This document shows, one piece after another, positions 46,296-58,500 of a DNA stretch of 64,000 bases. The notes under the pieces were generated by a model that was given only the letters and a program-made list of their open reading frames with translations, was not told the DNA's origin and searched no databases. A program made the position numbers and the translations under genes. The DNA is taken from contig NC_079209.1 in the NCBI RefSeq assembly GCF_026745355.1, positions 21,470,266-21,534,265 on the forward strand, given 5' to 3'. Origin of the DNA: Beta vulgaris subsp. vulgaris. Lineage: Eukaryota; Streptophyta; Magnoliopsida; Caryophyllales; Amaranthaceae. The first letter of the stretch is position 1, and the number at the start of each line of letters is the position of its first letter.

Positions 46296-47817
46296 TTTTA
46301 ATTTTGCAATTAAAAAGATTTTCAACCATCTTTTGAAACATAAGGAATTTAGAATAAGCTTCCGATTTTCGGCGTAAAGGATAAATCCCGGAATAGCGCG
46401 AAAAATCATCAACAAAAACAACATAATAGCGAAATAATTGATTTGACAAAACAGGAGATTGCCAAAGATCACTATGAATTTTATATAATGGATATGTAGA
46501 AATATGTTCAACGGAATCAAAAGGTAAACGATGTATTTTTCCTAGCTTACATCCTACACAATCATCATGAAATTTAGAGGTACATGTGATGTATTTATTT
46601 GAACATAAGGTTCCTAAAATGCTAGAAGATGTATGATCCAGACGAGCATGCCACACTTCACCAGACTCCTTAATGGCTAGGAAAGCAGGACCAGAAGGCT
46701 CAGGAGGGACAATGCTGGGCTGAAGAGGGTAGACACTTTGCTTACTGGTTCCCTGAAGCAGAACTTCCCCCGTTATCTGGTCCTTAACATAAACAGAATT
46801 TTTATCAAAACTCACAACACAATCATTTTCATGACACAACTTGTTAACTGATAATAAATTATGTTTTAAATTAGGGACATGACAAACAGATGATAACTGG
46901 AGGGGACGACTTGCAGTTTTTAAAGTTAAATTTCCAGTACTTTTAATAGGGAGTAAGGTACCATTACCAACTACAACAGAACTAGACCCAGTATAAGGAG
47001 TTTTAGTAGAAAATGTACCATCCTGAGGAGTCATATGTGATGCAGCTCCTGAATCCGGGTACCAGACGGAGTCATTAGCTTCACCACCAACAGACAGTGC
47101 AGCTAAGGCTCGAGTGACACTTTCAGAGGAGGAGGGAACAAAGCTGGAATTGAAACGCTGGGGACAATATGCAGCTTGGCGACCTGTAAACCAACACAAA
47201 CCACATGTATCGGAAGTAGGGGTAGAGGTAACATTGTTACTATTTGATGAATTACTCCCTGCATACAACAAATTATTAGTAATATAATCTACGCAAGGCA
47301 TACTATAGGATGACAAGTTAGAAAATTTACTCATACCATTTGAGGGTCCCCGATTACCATTGTTGTTGTTGTTTCCTCCAGAGCCACGATTATTATTGTT
47401 TCCTCCATTCCCACCATTATTGCCACGACCATTCTGATTATTATTTCCCCCACGATTATTATTACCACCTCTTAATTCTGTTATTTCTTCCCCGATTTCT
47501 CCCTCCAGAACTAGGCTGGGAGGAGGAACTTGATTCAGAACCAGTAGATTGAACAGCAAGTAAGGCATGATGGGATGATGGATCAGATGCATCCTTAGAG
47601 TGTAATAAACGTTGCTCATGAAGAAGCAGCTTAGGCCGTGAATCATCAAAACTATGGGGAATGGATAATGTAGCAGGGTGGTATCTATGTGCGCATAATC
47701 AGAATCACAATCCAGACCAAACAATGTGTACTGAACTAAGTCCTGGTTCGACACAGGACACTGAATGGGGGATAGGGAATCAACAATCACCTTAATATCA
47801 CGCAAATAACCATCCAT
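46296..47817 (-). pseudogene. Copia gag C-terminus, protease and integrase N-terminal half (Ale copy 1)
   Basis: A long minus-strand frame (510 codons, its last few in the MITE). It begins in gag (YLRDIKVIVDSLSPIQCPVS), passes an Asn/Gly-rich stretch, then a zinc-knuckle relic CGLCWFTGRQAAYC in which the usual His is Arg. Protease follows with WYPDSGAASHMT (catalytic Asp-Ser-Gly). The pre-integrase zinc region VWHARLDH plus CVGCKLGKIHRLPF and the integrase core start (IHSDLWQSP, VVFVDDFSRYSGIYPL) come next. The protein stops at the MITE insertion. It would have been cleaved into capsid, protease and integrase. Confidence 0.92.
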
Positions 47818-47819
47818 GT

Positions 47820-48609
47820 CTAGGAAGCAGTCTTTTTAATACGAGTGAGACATCCCTTTAACTCCATTGATCTAGCCATACTAGCATGCATAAACCTAGT
47901 CTCTAATCTAGTCCAAATTTCAACAGAGGTAGACAAATCATGCACATCCACAAACACATCCCTAGATAAAGTGGCAAAAATCCAAGACTTGAGTTGCTGA
48001 TCAACACGCAAATATTCATAAAAGTGAACATTGGGAACATTATTACCAGACTAATAATTAACAGTAGGAGGGGGAATAACAGCAGTACCATCAACAATAC
48101 CAAGTAATTGATGAGACAGGAGAAGGCAAGTGATTTGCGTTTTCCATAACAAATAATCCTCATGAGAAGATAATGTAATAGTTACCAGATTTGTCAGATT
48201 AGGGGCTGATAAATGCGGGAGAGTGAAAGAGGGGGCCTGATTAAACGCCGGTTGTGAAGCAATATATGGCGGACCATAGGAGGTCAACAGTGGCTGAGAA
48301 ACAGCAACCGTGTGCGTCGGAAAAAGGAGGCCGAAAAACCCGGTGGGACCCGACGAGTGGTGTGCGTCGGCGTGACCGGAGAGCCGGTGAAGGTAGAAGC
48401 ACGAAGGCCCAGCGTCGGCATGGTGGGCACGGTAGTAGCAGCCCAAGGCTGCGAATAAATATGCTGCGAGAACTCCGTGAAAGAAGGGAGGAAAGTCGCC
48501 ACAGGAGGAGCCGTGGCAGGGGCCGTATGCGCCGGTGAGGGCGTCTAGTAGATGGTGGTGGACCAGAGAGGACGGCGGCGGTGGCGGAAGAAGAGGCCGA
48601 CAGGTCCAT
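47820..48609 (-). pseudogene. Copia gag N-terminal part (Ale copy 1), frameshifted
   Basis: Starts at ATG 48609 on the minus strand, 77 bp inside the element from the primer site, with a Ser/Ala/Pro-rich beginning. Frames then change more than once. The conserved gag region reads VTITLSSHEDYLLWKTQITC, LLLSHQLLGIVDGTAVIPPP, then (after a stop near 48056) LRVDQQLKSWIFATLSRDVF and EIWTRLETRFMHASMARSME. This matches the copia gag (UBN2-type) domain that forms virus-like particles. Frameshifts near 48450 and 48240 and stops at 48055 and 47820 disable it. Confidence 0.88.
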
Positions 48610-48700
48610 GGAAGAAAAAAATTAATCCGGTGGAAAAAAAATGAGGTGGATTTGAATTTTTTTGTGTTTTTCTGTAGAAAAACCTAGGCTCTTGATACCA

Positions 48701-48854
48701 TGTACAAGGGTGGGAAATAATTTTGTTAACCTGCTATAGGTTAACCCTGGCATTTAATATATATATTGTTTACAATACAGACCTATGACTTAGTAAATTA
48801 CCATTCTACCCTTTACATATAATATTATCCCTTAACATATAATATTATCCAATA
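48701..48854 (-). repeat. Right LTR of Ale-like copy 1 (5' LTR in element sense)
   Basis: 154 bp, starting TGTACAAGGG and ending CCAATA; the final CA seen in the other LTRs is missing, directly followed by the target duplication AAACT. Several substitutions against 42490-42644 indicate an old insertion. Confidence 0.92.
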
Positions 48855-49204
48855 AAACTCACATAGCTTGATGTAGTCAAACAATTTCCAGCAACTATGC
48901 CATCCTCAAAACCCCCACCGCCTGAGGTTAAAGTACACGGAATCAATCTACCGCTTCAGACTTATCCGCAAGTAGCGTATCGATTTTCAATTGGGGTTTT
49001 TTTTAAATGAATTCAAAAGCTTATAAAATATAACTAATTTTTCATTTAATGAAATAAGAAAGTCTTATATATTTATGAAGCTATATGTCAGAGAAAAATA
49101 TTTATTATAATTATAATAATAAAATAATTTTGTAGATTCCTTCCCCCGATTCAGATCTTGACAGAGAGTTGCTCTTGAGATTCCCTTCATTTACGATGTC
49201 AGAT

Positions 49205-49794
49205 GTAAGTCAATGGAGAGATATGCGTTGAAACAGGCATGGGCGTAAGCAGCCTCTATTCGATCAAACATAATACCTTTACAATGCGTGCAGATTGCAT
49301 GAGTTTGTTGACATAAAATTCAAACTGAGTGAAATTTGTATATTTTGAGTTACTTATTGCAAGTTGATTCTAAATACAGCTACTGATATTTTAAATATCA
49401 GTCATGTTCATTTTACTGTGGAGCTACTGATCTTTTGCGTTCACCTGTTGAGCATTGGAATCGCCACTGGCGTGAAGCAAAATACACTACATTGCTCTAC
49501 ATGTTGACATCAAAATTAAAGCGTCAACCCCATTTGTTTTGTAAACTCCTATATGACCGATGCATATAATATTTTTATCCTATAAGCCCTTCTTATACTA
49601 GCCATTCTCACAATACAACAAATAAAACTTAAAAGTATTTAAATAGTAAATATTAATAATTATAATTTTTCGACTAAAAATCATCAAAAATGTCGAAATA
49701 AAAAATTCGACAATATGAAAAAAATTCGGATTATATAAAATATTTTCGGAACAAAAAAATTTCAGACCAAAAAATTCCGGACCAAACTAGACAG
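49205..49794. other. Downstream flank of copy A, unassigned
   Basis: After the donor at 49205 the sequence is intron-like. A short frame near 49425-49520 (SPVEHWNRHWREAKYTTLLY) may be decayed coding sequence. From about 49640 on it is AT-rich with short aaaaaattcgga-type repeats up to the start of copy B. Confidence 0.4.
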
Positions 49795-50032
49795 CACAAA
49801 CTTTAAAAGAGAAAATCGTTTGAACTACACAGCAAAATGCACCTGTTTTATGGAATCTATATGTTGGATCTTTTATTTTCTTTTCAATTTAGTTATTTAC
49901 AAATAAATTGGACTATTGGAGGATGAATTATTTGGTTTTGGACTTTTGGCTAAAGACTTTCGAGTATTTTTTAATGCATTGAGTGGATAAGTTTCTATAA
50001 CTTGATTATTTGCATGGTTTTAATTGTTTTAT
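49795..50032. repeat. Duplicated segment, copy B (left part)
   Basis: Closely matches 42169-42400, with scattered substitutions, and stops at the CACTA insertion. It continues at 61180 on the other side. Confidence 0.9.
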
Positions 50033-50460
50033 CACTACAAGAAAAGGCCTAGTCAACGACCGCTTCAAGCCGTCGCTGATTCTCAAAAAGCCGTCGCTAA
50101 TATAAATACCGACGGCCAACGGTCGCTAACCAACTGACGTTGCAGTTTTGGTCGTTGAATTAGCAAATAGCGACCGTTTGGCCGTCGGTGATGGATCAGC
50201 GACGGTGTTCTACGTCTGATTGGCTAGCCGTCGTTAAGAATTTAGCACCTACGGTTTGGAGCCGTCGGTGTATCAACGACGGTGTGGGACCGTCGGTGAG
50301 TAGACGACTCTTTGAAGCTGTCGTTGTTTCACCGACGGCTATTAACCGTCGCTAATATCCTTAAGCCGTCGTTGCTCTGTACTTCCTTGGCAGTCATTCT
50401 CTCCTGTTCAACGACTGCTAAGCCGTCGTTGGTTCAAGTTTAGCCGTCGTTCGTTTTATT
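50033..50460. repeat. Left terminal and subterminal repeats of the CACTA element
   Basis: About 20 direct and inverted copies of a roughly 10-bp motif around GCCGTCGCTGA/ACCGACGGC. In En/Spm such motifs bind the element-encoded TnpA protein and permit transposition; here that role is inferred. Confidence 0.88.
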
Positions 50461-50863
50461 AATTATATTAAATAATTTAATAATGTTTTCCAAAATTATA
50501 CTTAAAACTGTACTGCACGCCAACATCGACATATACTACATTAAACATGTTCCTGCGTCGCCTCCATCGCATTCTATATTTTAAACTAAAGAAATATGTA
50601 ACTTAAAAATGAAATAGATTAGATTTATGTACACAAAATACATCCCAATGTCGGGAAATTTAGACACTAAATGTCTATAGTTAAACAAACTACCTTAATA
50701 CGCAAAATAAATCCCGGTGTCAGGAAATCGAGTAAAAGTGGAGTTCCAAAAAAATATACCGAGACACCTAAAAACAAAACTAGATATATGCCGATAAATA
50801 TAGACACTAAGTGCATATATAAAATTAGACTAAGTATGAACAAACTATAAGTTAGTAATCTAG

Positions 50864-53800
50864 CTAGTTGTCAAAACCAAACAAACTACACTGTGGTTGG
50901 TGTCTGTGTAGTGCCGCCACACCAAACCCCGGGTCATCCTCTGGTCTGCGTTGTGGAGAGGGTCCTGTGTTGCAACCTGAGAACAAGTGACCAAAATTAG
51001 TCATGTTCCGCATCATTTCCTGCACGAGGGCCCGGTTTGACTCTTCCAGACGTGCTGTAACCTTTGCCTCCACTTCTACCATCCGTGCAGCGACCTTGGC
51101 CTCCACCTGTGCCTCTAGCTGAGAAAAAATCGATGGCTCATATGGTTGTGAAGAGCCATCTCCTCCTCGCCCAGATGAAGAGTTGTAGTACAATAATCTC
51201 CCTGACCTAACCCCTGCACTTTTCCTCTGTTCCTCCCACCAACTGTCTCCCAATACAACAAATCAGGGTTTGGCTGTGACCCTTGAGTGCTACAATCATC
51301 CAGCTTCTTGTTGTACGTCTCCTGCATTTGGTTAAATAATATACTCTTATGCACGCATATTCAAACAATATGGTTTAAAATGAGCAAAAACAACTTATAT
51401 TTGGTTCTAACTTGCCTATATTTTGTTATTTCAATAAAAATTACAATCAAACACATTTAACTAACTATATATAGGATGTTTGAGGTGTTTTTGATTCAAA
51501 TTAAGTTAAAACTACTCAAGTTCATTCATTTTCAAGCAATAGGGCCTAAAATGAGCTAAATGACCTATATTCGGTTCTAACTTGCCTATATTTTGTTATT
51601 TCAATAAAAACTACAACCTAACACATTTAACTAAGTATATATAGGATGTTTGAGGTGTTTATGATTCAAACTAAGTTAAAACTACTCAAGTTCATTCATT
51701 TTCAAGCAATAGGGCCTAAAATGAGCTAAATGACCTATATTTGGTTCTAACTTGCCTATATTTTGTTCTTTCAATAAAAACTACAACCTTACACATTTAC
51801 TAAGTATATATAGGATGTTTGAGGTGTTTATGATTCAAACTAAGTTGAAACTACTCAAATTCATTCATTTTCAAGCAATATGGCCTAAAATGAGCTAAAT
51901 GACCTATATTTGGTTCTAACTTGCCTATATTTTGTTCTTTCAATAAAAACTACAACCTTAAACATTTAACTAAGTATATATATGATGTTTGAGGTGTTTA
52001 TGATTCAAACTAAGTTAAAACTACTCAAGTTCATTCATTTTCAAACAATAGGGCCTAAAATGAGCTAAATGACCTATATTCGGTTCTAACTTGCCTATAT
52101 TTTGTTTTTCAATAAAACTACAACCTAACACATTTAACTAAGTATATATAGGATGTTTGAGGTGTTTATGATTCAAACTAAGTTAAAACTACTCAAGTTC
52201 ATTCATTTTCAAGCAATAGGGCCTAAAATGAGCTAAATGACCTATATTTGGTTCTAACTTGCCTATATTTTGTTCTTTCAATAAAAACTACAACCTTACA
52301 CATTTAACTAAGTATATATAGGATGTTTGAGGTGTTTATGATTCAAACTAAGTTAAAACTACTCAAGTTTATTCATTTTCAAGCAATATGGCCTAAAATG
52401 AGCTAAATGACCTATATTTGGTTCTAACTTGCCTATATTTTGTTATTTCAATAAAAACTACAATCTAACACATTTAACTAAGTATATATAGGATGTTTGA
52501 GGTGTTTATGATTCAAACTAAGTTAAACTACTCAAGTTCATTCATTTTCAAGCAATAGGGCCTAAAATGAGCTAAATGACCTATATTTGGTTCTAACTTG
52601 CCTATATTTTGTTATTTCAATAAAAACTACAACTAACACATTTAACTAAGTATATATAGGATGTTTGAGGTGTTTATGATTCAAACTAAGTTAAAACTAC
52701 TCAAGTTCATTCATTTTCAAAAATAGGGCCTAAAATGAGCTAAATGACCTATATTCGGTTCTAACTTGCCTATATTTTGTTATTTCAATAAAAACTACAA
52801 CCTAAACATTTAACTAAGTATATTAGGATGTTTATTGTTTATGATTCAAACTAAGTTAAAACTACTCAAGTTCATTCATTTTCAAGAAATATGGCCTAAA
52901 ATGAGCTAAATGACCTATATTTGGTTCTAACTTGCCTATATTTTGTAATTCCAATCAAAACTACAATCTAACACATTTAACTAAGTATATATATGATGTT
53001 TGAGGTGTTCATGATTCAAAACTAAGTTAAAACTACTCAAGTTCATTCATTTTCAAGCAATAGGGCCTAAAATGAGCTAAATGGCTATATTTGGTTCTAA
53101 CTTGCCTATATTTTGTTATTTCAATAAAAACTACAACCTAACACATTTAACTAAGTATATATAGGATGTTTGAGGTGTTTATGATTCAAACTAAGTTAAA
53201 ACTACTCAAGTTCATTCATTTTCAAGCAATAGGCCTAAAATGAGCTAAATGACCTATATTTGGTTCTAACTTGCCTATATTTTGTTATTTCAATAAAAAC
53301 TACAACTAACACATTTAACTAAGTATATATAGGATGTTTGAGGTGTTTATGATTCAAACTAAGTTAAAACTACTCAAGTTCATTCATTTTCAAGCAATAG
53401 GGCCTAAAATGAGCTAAATGACCTAATTTGGTTCTAACTTGCCTATATTTTGTATTCAATAAAACTACAATCTAACACATTTAACTAATATATATATGAT
53501 GTTTGAGGTGTTCATGATTCAAAACTAAGCTAAAAACTACTCAAGTTCATTCATTTTCAAGCAATAGGGCCTAAAATGAGCTAAATGGGCTACATTTGGT
53601 TCTAACTTGCCTATATTTTGTTATTTCAAGAAAAACTACAAACTAACACATTTAACTAAGTATATATAGGATGTTTGAGGTGTTTATGATTCAAACTAAT
53701 TAAAACTACTCAAGTTCATTCATTTTCAAGCAATAGGGCCTAAAATGAGCTAAACGGTCTATATTTGGTTCTAACTTGCCTATATTTTGTTATTTTAATA

Positions 53801-55317
53801 AAAACTACAACCTTACACATTTAATGTAATATATATATGTTTGAGGTGTTTATGATTCAAACTAAGTTAAAAACTACTCAAGTTCATTCATTTTCAAGCA
53901 ATGGGCCTAAAATGAGCTAAATGACCTATATTTGGTTCTAACTTGCCTACATTTTGTTATTTCAATAAAAACTACAAACTAACACATTTAACTAAGTATA
54001 TATAGGATGTTTGAGGTGTTTATGATTCAAACTAAGTTAAAACTACTCAAGTTCATTCATTTTCAAGCAATATGGCCTAAAATGAGCTAAATGACCTATA
54101 TTTGGTTCTAACTTGCCTATATTTTGTAATTTCAATCAAAACTACAATCTAACACATTTAACTAAGTATATATAGGATGTTTGAGGTGTTTATGATTCAA
54201 ACTAACTTAAAACCACTCAAGTTCATTCATTTTGCAAATAAAATAGCCTATAATGACTTAAATATATGTTTAAAGGATGTACCGAAATTTGTTTTGCTCT
54301 CTTGTTTGCTGCAATTTCTCCTTTTCCAGCAACAGTTTTGAAATGAGTCTTCAAGAACAACTCGGGGGGTAGGGAGTACTCGTCCTCTACTCTTTGCCTG
54401 TACACATTGTTGAACATAGACTTTATTTTTTCATATACAGAAAAAATCATGAAATTCAAACTAAGTAATACATATGAAACATTCTTACCATCTTTTTAGC
54501 ATGTTGTGCCGCCGAGATGGAACCCTGAAAGTGCGACGGCTCAACTGGATTAGAGAGGGAGCCACCTCTTCGGTTCTTCTTTGCCTTCTCAGATTTCTCG
54601 AGGAATGCGGGCTCCTGACTTTTCTTTTTCATAGTTTCATAAATGGTTTTCCCCAACCATTTTGGCCTTTCTTTAGCTCTGTTGAGCACCCAATACCGCA
54701 AATCTCTCAAACGAGTTCCAGCTTTCATATGGTATGCTTTTCACTTGGCCATCTAACTCAGGAGCCCATTCGTAAAGACCCTTTAACAAACATTAAAACA
54801 AGTTGTTAATAAACTAATATAATAAATTTAATTCTTCATAATTTGATTCATACATACCGTGAATGAGTTCCACCAATGCGTCTTTGTTGCATCGTCCACC
54901 TCACGGTAGTTAAACCAAGGTTCTCGGAAATGACCCTGGAAAATGTCAGTGATGGACCCGCTAACTTTGTTATCATCAAACCTGAATTCAAAAAAAACAC
55001 TTAAATTGTCAATATCATGGAAAATATAAATATTATGAATCATATATTAATTTAGAAATTTACCACAATCCAGTAGGGCTCAAAACCCTTTTTGATGCAC
55101 GGTTTGACCCTTCAGCTTCCTCCCTCTGGCTGCTCGGCGTCTCCGGTACATGGTCACCAATGTCACGTGCATGTGAATCATCTCGTTGTGTCTCAGAGCC
55201 AAGGTTCGGGCTTTCTGGAGCTCCTGGTGACTCAAAAAGCTCCCTGCGAATCAATTTCCCACGACCTTGGCTTCCACCTAAGCCATCTCGACCTCCGCGC
55301 TCCTTAGGATTAGACAT
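50864..55317 (-). pseudogene. TNP1/TnpA-like CACTA protein (Transposase_24 domain), five exons, frameshifted
   Basis: Exons on the minus strand with GT-AG borders: 55317-55064 (MSNPKERGGRDGLGG, Ser/Arg/Glu-rich), 54981-54858 (GHFREPWFNYREVDDATKTH), 54780-54489, 54397-54283 (EDEYSLPPELFLKTHFKTVA) and 51321-50864. Exon 3 holds the Transposase_24 core: RLRDLRYWVLNRAKERPKWL, EPAFLEKSEKAKKNRRGGSL, FQGSISAAQHAKK; a frameshift near 54725 separates it from the start of the exon (GLYEWAPELDG). Exon 5 has a shift near 51190 between GGRNRGKVQGLGQG and the coiled-coil tail (SQLEAQVEAKVAARMVEVEA, LEESNRALVQEMMRNM). The protein family partners the TNP2 transposase. The 3-kb intron between exons 4 and 5 is filled by a tandem array. 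Confidence 0.85.
51391..54235. repeat. Tandem satellite array, about 17 copies of a 170-bp unit
   Basis: The motif gatgtttgaggtgtttatga recurs about every 170 bp (first near 51475, last near 54177), with ttggttctaacttgcctata and cattcattttcaagcaatag at fixed offsets in each unit. Copies differ by small substitutions and 1- to 10-bp indels; the copy near 52825 is the most diverged. The array lies wholly inside the last intron of the TNP1-like gene. Confidence 0.95.
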
Positions 55318-55505
55318 GCTTACCTATATAAAACAACAAATTTATAAATCATGGTGGATAATTAATGTTAGTCTATCATCATAACAAAATATCGTCTACC
55401 ATCAAAGTGAAGAAAAATCTAGCATCATTACAAAATAACAAGTAATCTTCAACAAATCATTACAAAAGTCACGAATTTTAATATAAATGGTGTTCTTAAT
55501 ACAAG

Positions 55506-58500
55506 TTATGATATACTAAAACAAATCAAAGTGGATTCCCATCCTCGCTTAGTTCCATCACTATCGTCATCCCAAAAACCATCATCTTCATCGTCATCAT
55601 CCTCGCTATCTCCAGACTCGAAACTAGACTCTTCTTCATCATCACCTGAGGGGACTTCGAATAAAATATCTTCATCATCTGCTTGAACACACTCAACATC
55701 ATTACCCTCTTCATAATCGGGAATATCACTTGGATCAGAAAGAGTTGGAGTCCCAACACTTGTCTCCTGAAGGAAGTCGAAGTCAACAGGAGCATCAATC
55801 ACAGACCTTGCCTTTGTCCTAAACACAGCCCACCATTGAGCACGATCTCTTTTCAAGCTTGGGTACGGTGCGAAGTATACTTGGCTAACCTGGTATGATA
55901 GCACAAAGGGATCAAACTTGGGGTATTTCTTGGTATGGTTGACTTCAACTAGCTTGTATTGATCGATGTTCATTCCCCTGACATTGTCCATCCAATTGCA
56001 CTTGAATAAAATTGTGTTATATTGCCTAAGTGCACCAGTAAACTTCAATTCTATAACATCATCTAGAATCCCAAAGAAATCACTCCCTCCGTCATTAGAC
56101 ACACACACTCCATAATTCATGGTGGACTTGTGTTTGCTTGATCCTTGTGTTTGGAAATTGTATCCATTAACATAGTATCCATTCCAAGTGCGAACTAATG
56201 TCGAAGGACCCATTGCTAAAGCAAACATACATCATCATTTGGTTTGTCTTGAATAACCTATTAAAATAATTCATATGTTAGATACAACTTTGTATCAATC
56301 GAGTTTTAATAGTTACACAAACTCACTTTCGATCTAAACCAATCAAGGTATTCTGCTTCATGTTGCACCCACACATCTTCTGCACGTAAGTAGGTCGAAT
56401 TTGAAGAATGTGGTCCTCGAAACCCCTTACAATCATAACAATTGTCAATGTCTAAATTGAAATAAAATTCAAATTTGTAAATAGTATGATTAATAACAAG
56501 TGTTTTACTTTTCAAATTCTTGTAAGATGCCTGTATTTGCTAACACATATAGGTGTGCACGTTGAAGTTCTGCTTCAGTTAAAAATCGTTTTCCACCTGC
56601 GTTTGACGGCCGACCACAATCAACTCTAAATATTCTGGGACATTTTCATCGAGCATCCTATCAACTTCATTAGTGACATTACGGCCTAAATCTCGTGTCT
56701 TAGTATCCACTCCTTGTGAAAATAGTTGGAACAGAAGTTTGCAATCTCTTCGCACAAGTACGCATTACAAATAGAACCCTCCACACGAGCCTTGTTACCA
56801 ATTTTGCGTTTTAAATGATTAAGGAACCTAATAAAGTGGTTATGAAAAGAGTTACATAATTGCGAAGAACAATAAAAAGGATATATGAAAATGAAAGATA
56901 AGGTACCTTTCAAAGGGATACATCCAACGGTATTGTACGGGACCACATAGCCTAGCTTCGCGTGGAAGGTGAACCGGTAAGTGTTCCATGGAATTGAAGA
57001 ATGATGGTGGGAAAATCTTTTCAAGTTTACAAATGATCTCGGCTATGTTCTTTTCCAATCTTTCCATGTCTCTTACTGTGATGGTGGAGCAACACAAATC
57101 ACGAAAAAAGAGGTGATCTCAGTAACAGCTTTCCACACATGAACCGGGAGCAACTCCTTTAATGCTATCGGTAACAATCTTTCCATGAAGACATGACAGT
57201 CATGACTTTTCATACTGTGCAGCTTACCGGACTGCATGTCCACACATCTTGTTAAGTCGGACGCATAACCATCTGGAAATTTTAAATCTCTCACCCAGTT
57301 GCATAATACTTTCCTTTGGGCTATGTCCAGTGCGAAAGGCGCTTTTGGTGGAGTTTCTTTTCCGTTCGCATCCTTGGTAACATGAAGTTGAGGCCTTTTA
57401 CACAATTTAGCAATGTCTTTTCTGGATGCAACAGTGTCTGATGTCTGTTTTTTCACATCCATAATTGTGTGAATTAGTTGGTCGAAAAAGTTTTTCTCAA
57501 TGTGCATGACGTCAAGGTTGTTACGAAGATGGAGAGATTTCCAGTATGGGAGCTCCCAAAGACAGCTTTGTTTGAACCACCCTTTTTTCAACTTTTTAAA
57601 GTATTAAGTGCTTCGGGCCCATCTGTAGCCTTTGGCAAGTCTTTAACACAGGACCACAACTCTTCCCCAGACATGATGTGTGGCGGAGATCCTTTTTCAA
57701 CCTTATTTCTGCAAAAAGCTACTTTGTTGTTACGAAAAGGATGATCTAGGGGTAGGAATTGACGGTGACAATCAAACCAAGAAACTTTACCCCTGGTCGA
57801 GCCAAAAAGCTTTAGATTTGTCCAAACAGTAAGGACATGCCTTTTTCCCAGCTGTAGCCCAACCAGATAGCATACCGTACGCAGGAAAATCACTTATTGT
57901 CCAAAGAATGGCAGCACGCATATTGAAATTTTGTTTCCTAGAAATATCATAAGTAGTTGCTCCAACATCCCATAATTGCTTCAATTCCTCGATTAAGGGT
58001 TGCATGTACACATCCAAGTTCCCCTTCGGATTTTTAGGACCAGGAACGAGCAACGAAAGGAACATGAAGGGTTTCTTCATGCACATCGATGGCGGCAAGT
58101 TGTACGGGGTTAAGATGACCGGCCAACATGAATACTGACCCCAAACTTTCCATGTGGACCAAACCATCGGTACACAAACCGAGCCGAACATTCCTAGGCT
58201 CAGATGCAAATTCGTCAAAGGATCTATCCAAATGCTTCCAAGCTTCACTATCGCTAGGGTGAGCCATTTTTTCTTCGGCTCTCGGATTTTTGGCATGCCA
58301 TGTCATTTCTTCAGCAACATTTTTTGTTGCATACAACCTTTGCAATCTCGGTGTAATTGGGAAATAAATCAGAACTTTCATTGGAACTAAAGACCCCTTT
58401 AGAAGTCCTTTGTATCTGTCGCTATCGCACACTGTACATCTGTCCAAGTGTGCATCAGTTCTCCAAAATAACATACAACCTTTGGGGCACGCATGAATCC

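Larger units (their letters stand above)
42490..48854 (-). mobile_element. Complete Ale/Retrofit-like Ty1/copia element, copy 1
   Basis: Two LTRs of about 155 bp bound a minus-strand gag-protease-integrase-RT-RNase H region, the Ty1/copia order. The target duplication AAACT is perfect (42485-42489 and 48855-48859); the right LTR has lost its last two bases relative to the left. A primer site (minus TGGTATCAAGAGCC, 48700-48687) and a polypurine tract (minus AAGATTAAGGGGG, 42657-42645) are present. The LTRs differ at several positions, and frameshifts plus an internal MITE (45248-46295) inactivate it. The lineage is inferred from short LTRs and protein style. Confidence 0.93.
42407..49204 (+). 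pseudogene. Unidentified host gene fragment, copy A, split by Ale-like element
   Basis: Exon sequence starts after the acceptor tgttag (42401-42406) and reads ATHTTATGQPYSAQGSSGSS, SGISKAK up to 42489. It resumes after the retroelement at 48860: LDVVKQFPATMPSSKPPPPE, VKVHGINLPLQTYPQVAYRF to about 48994. A further exon at 49136-49204 (acceptor tgtag, donor gtaagt) reads IPSPDSDLDRELLLRFPSFT. The protein is Ser/Gln/Gly-rich, then Pro-rich. The tryptophan before LDVV in copy B is a TAG stop here, so copy A is disabled independently of the insertion. I do not recognise the family. Confidence 0.6.

Noticed and set aside
51391..54235. CRISPR array
   Set aside because: Units are contiguous 170-bp tandem repeats without unique spacers, in a plant transposon intron.
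55092..55384. Plus-strand ORFs opposite TNP1 exon 1
   Set aside because: Shadow frames; the minus strand has the proper exon with a splice donor in phase with exon 2.
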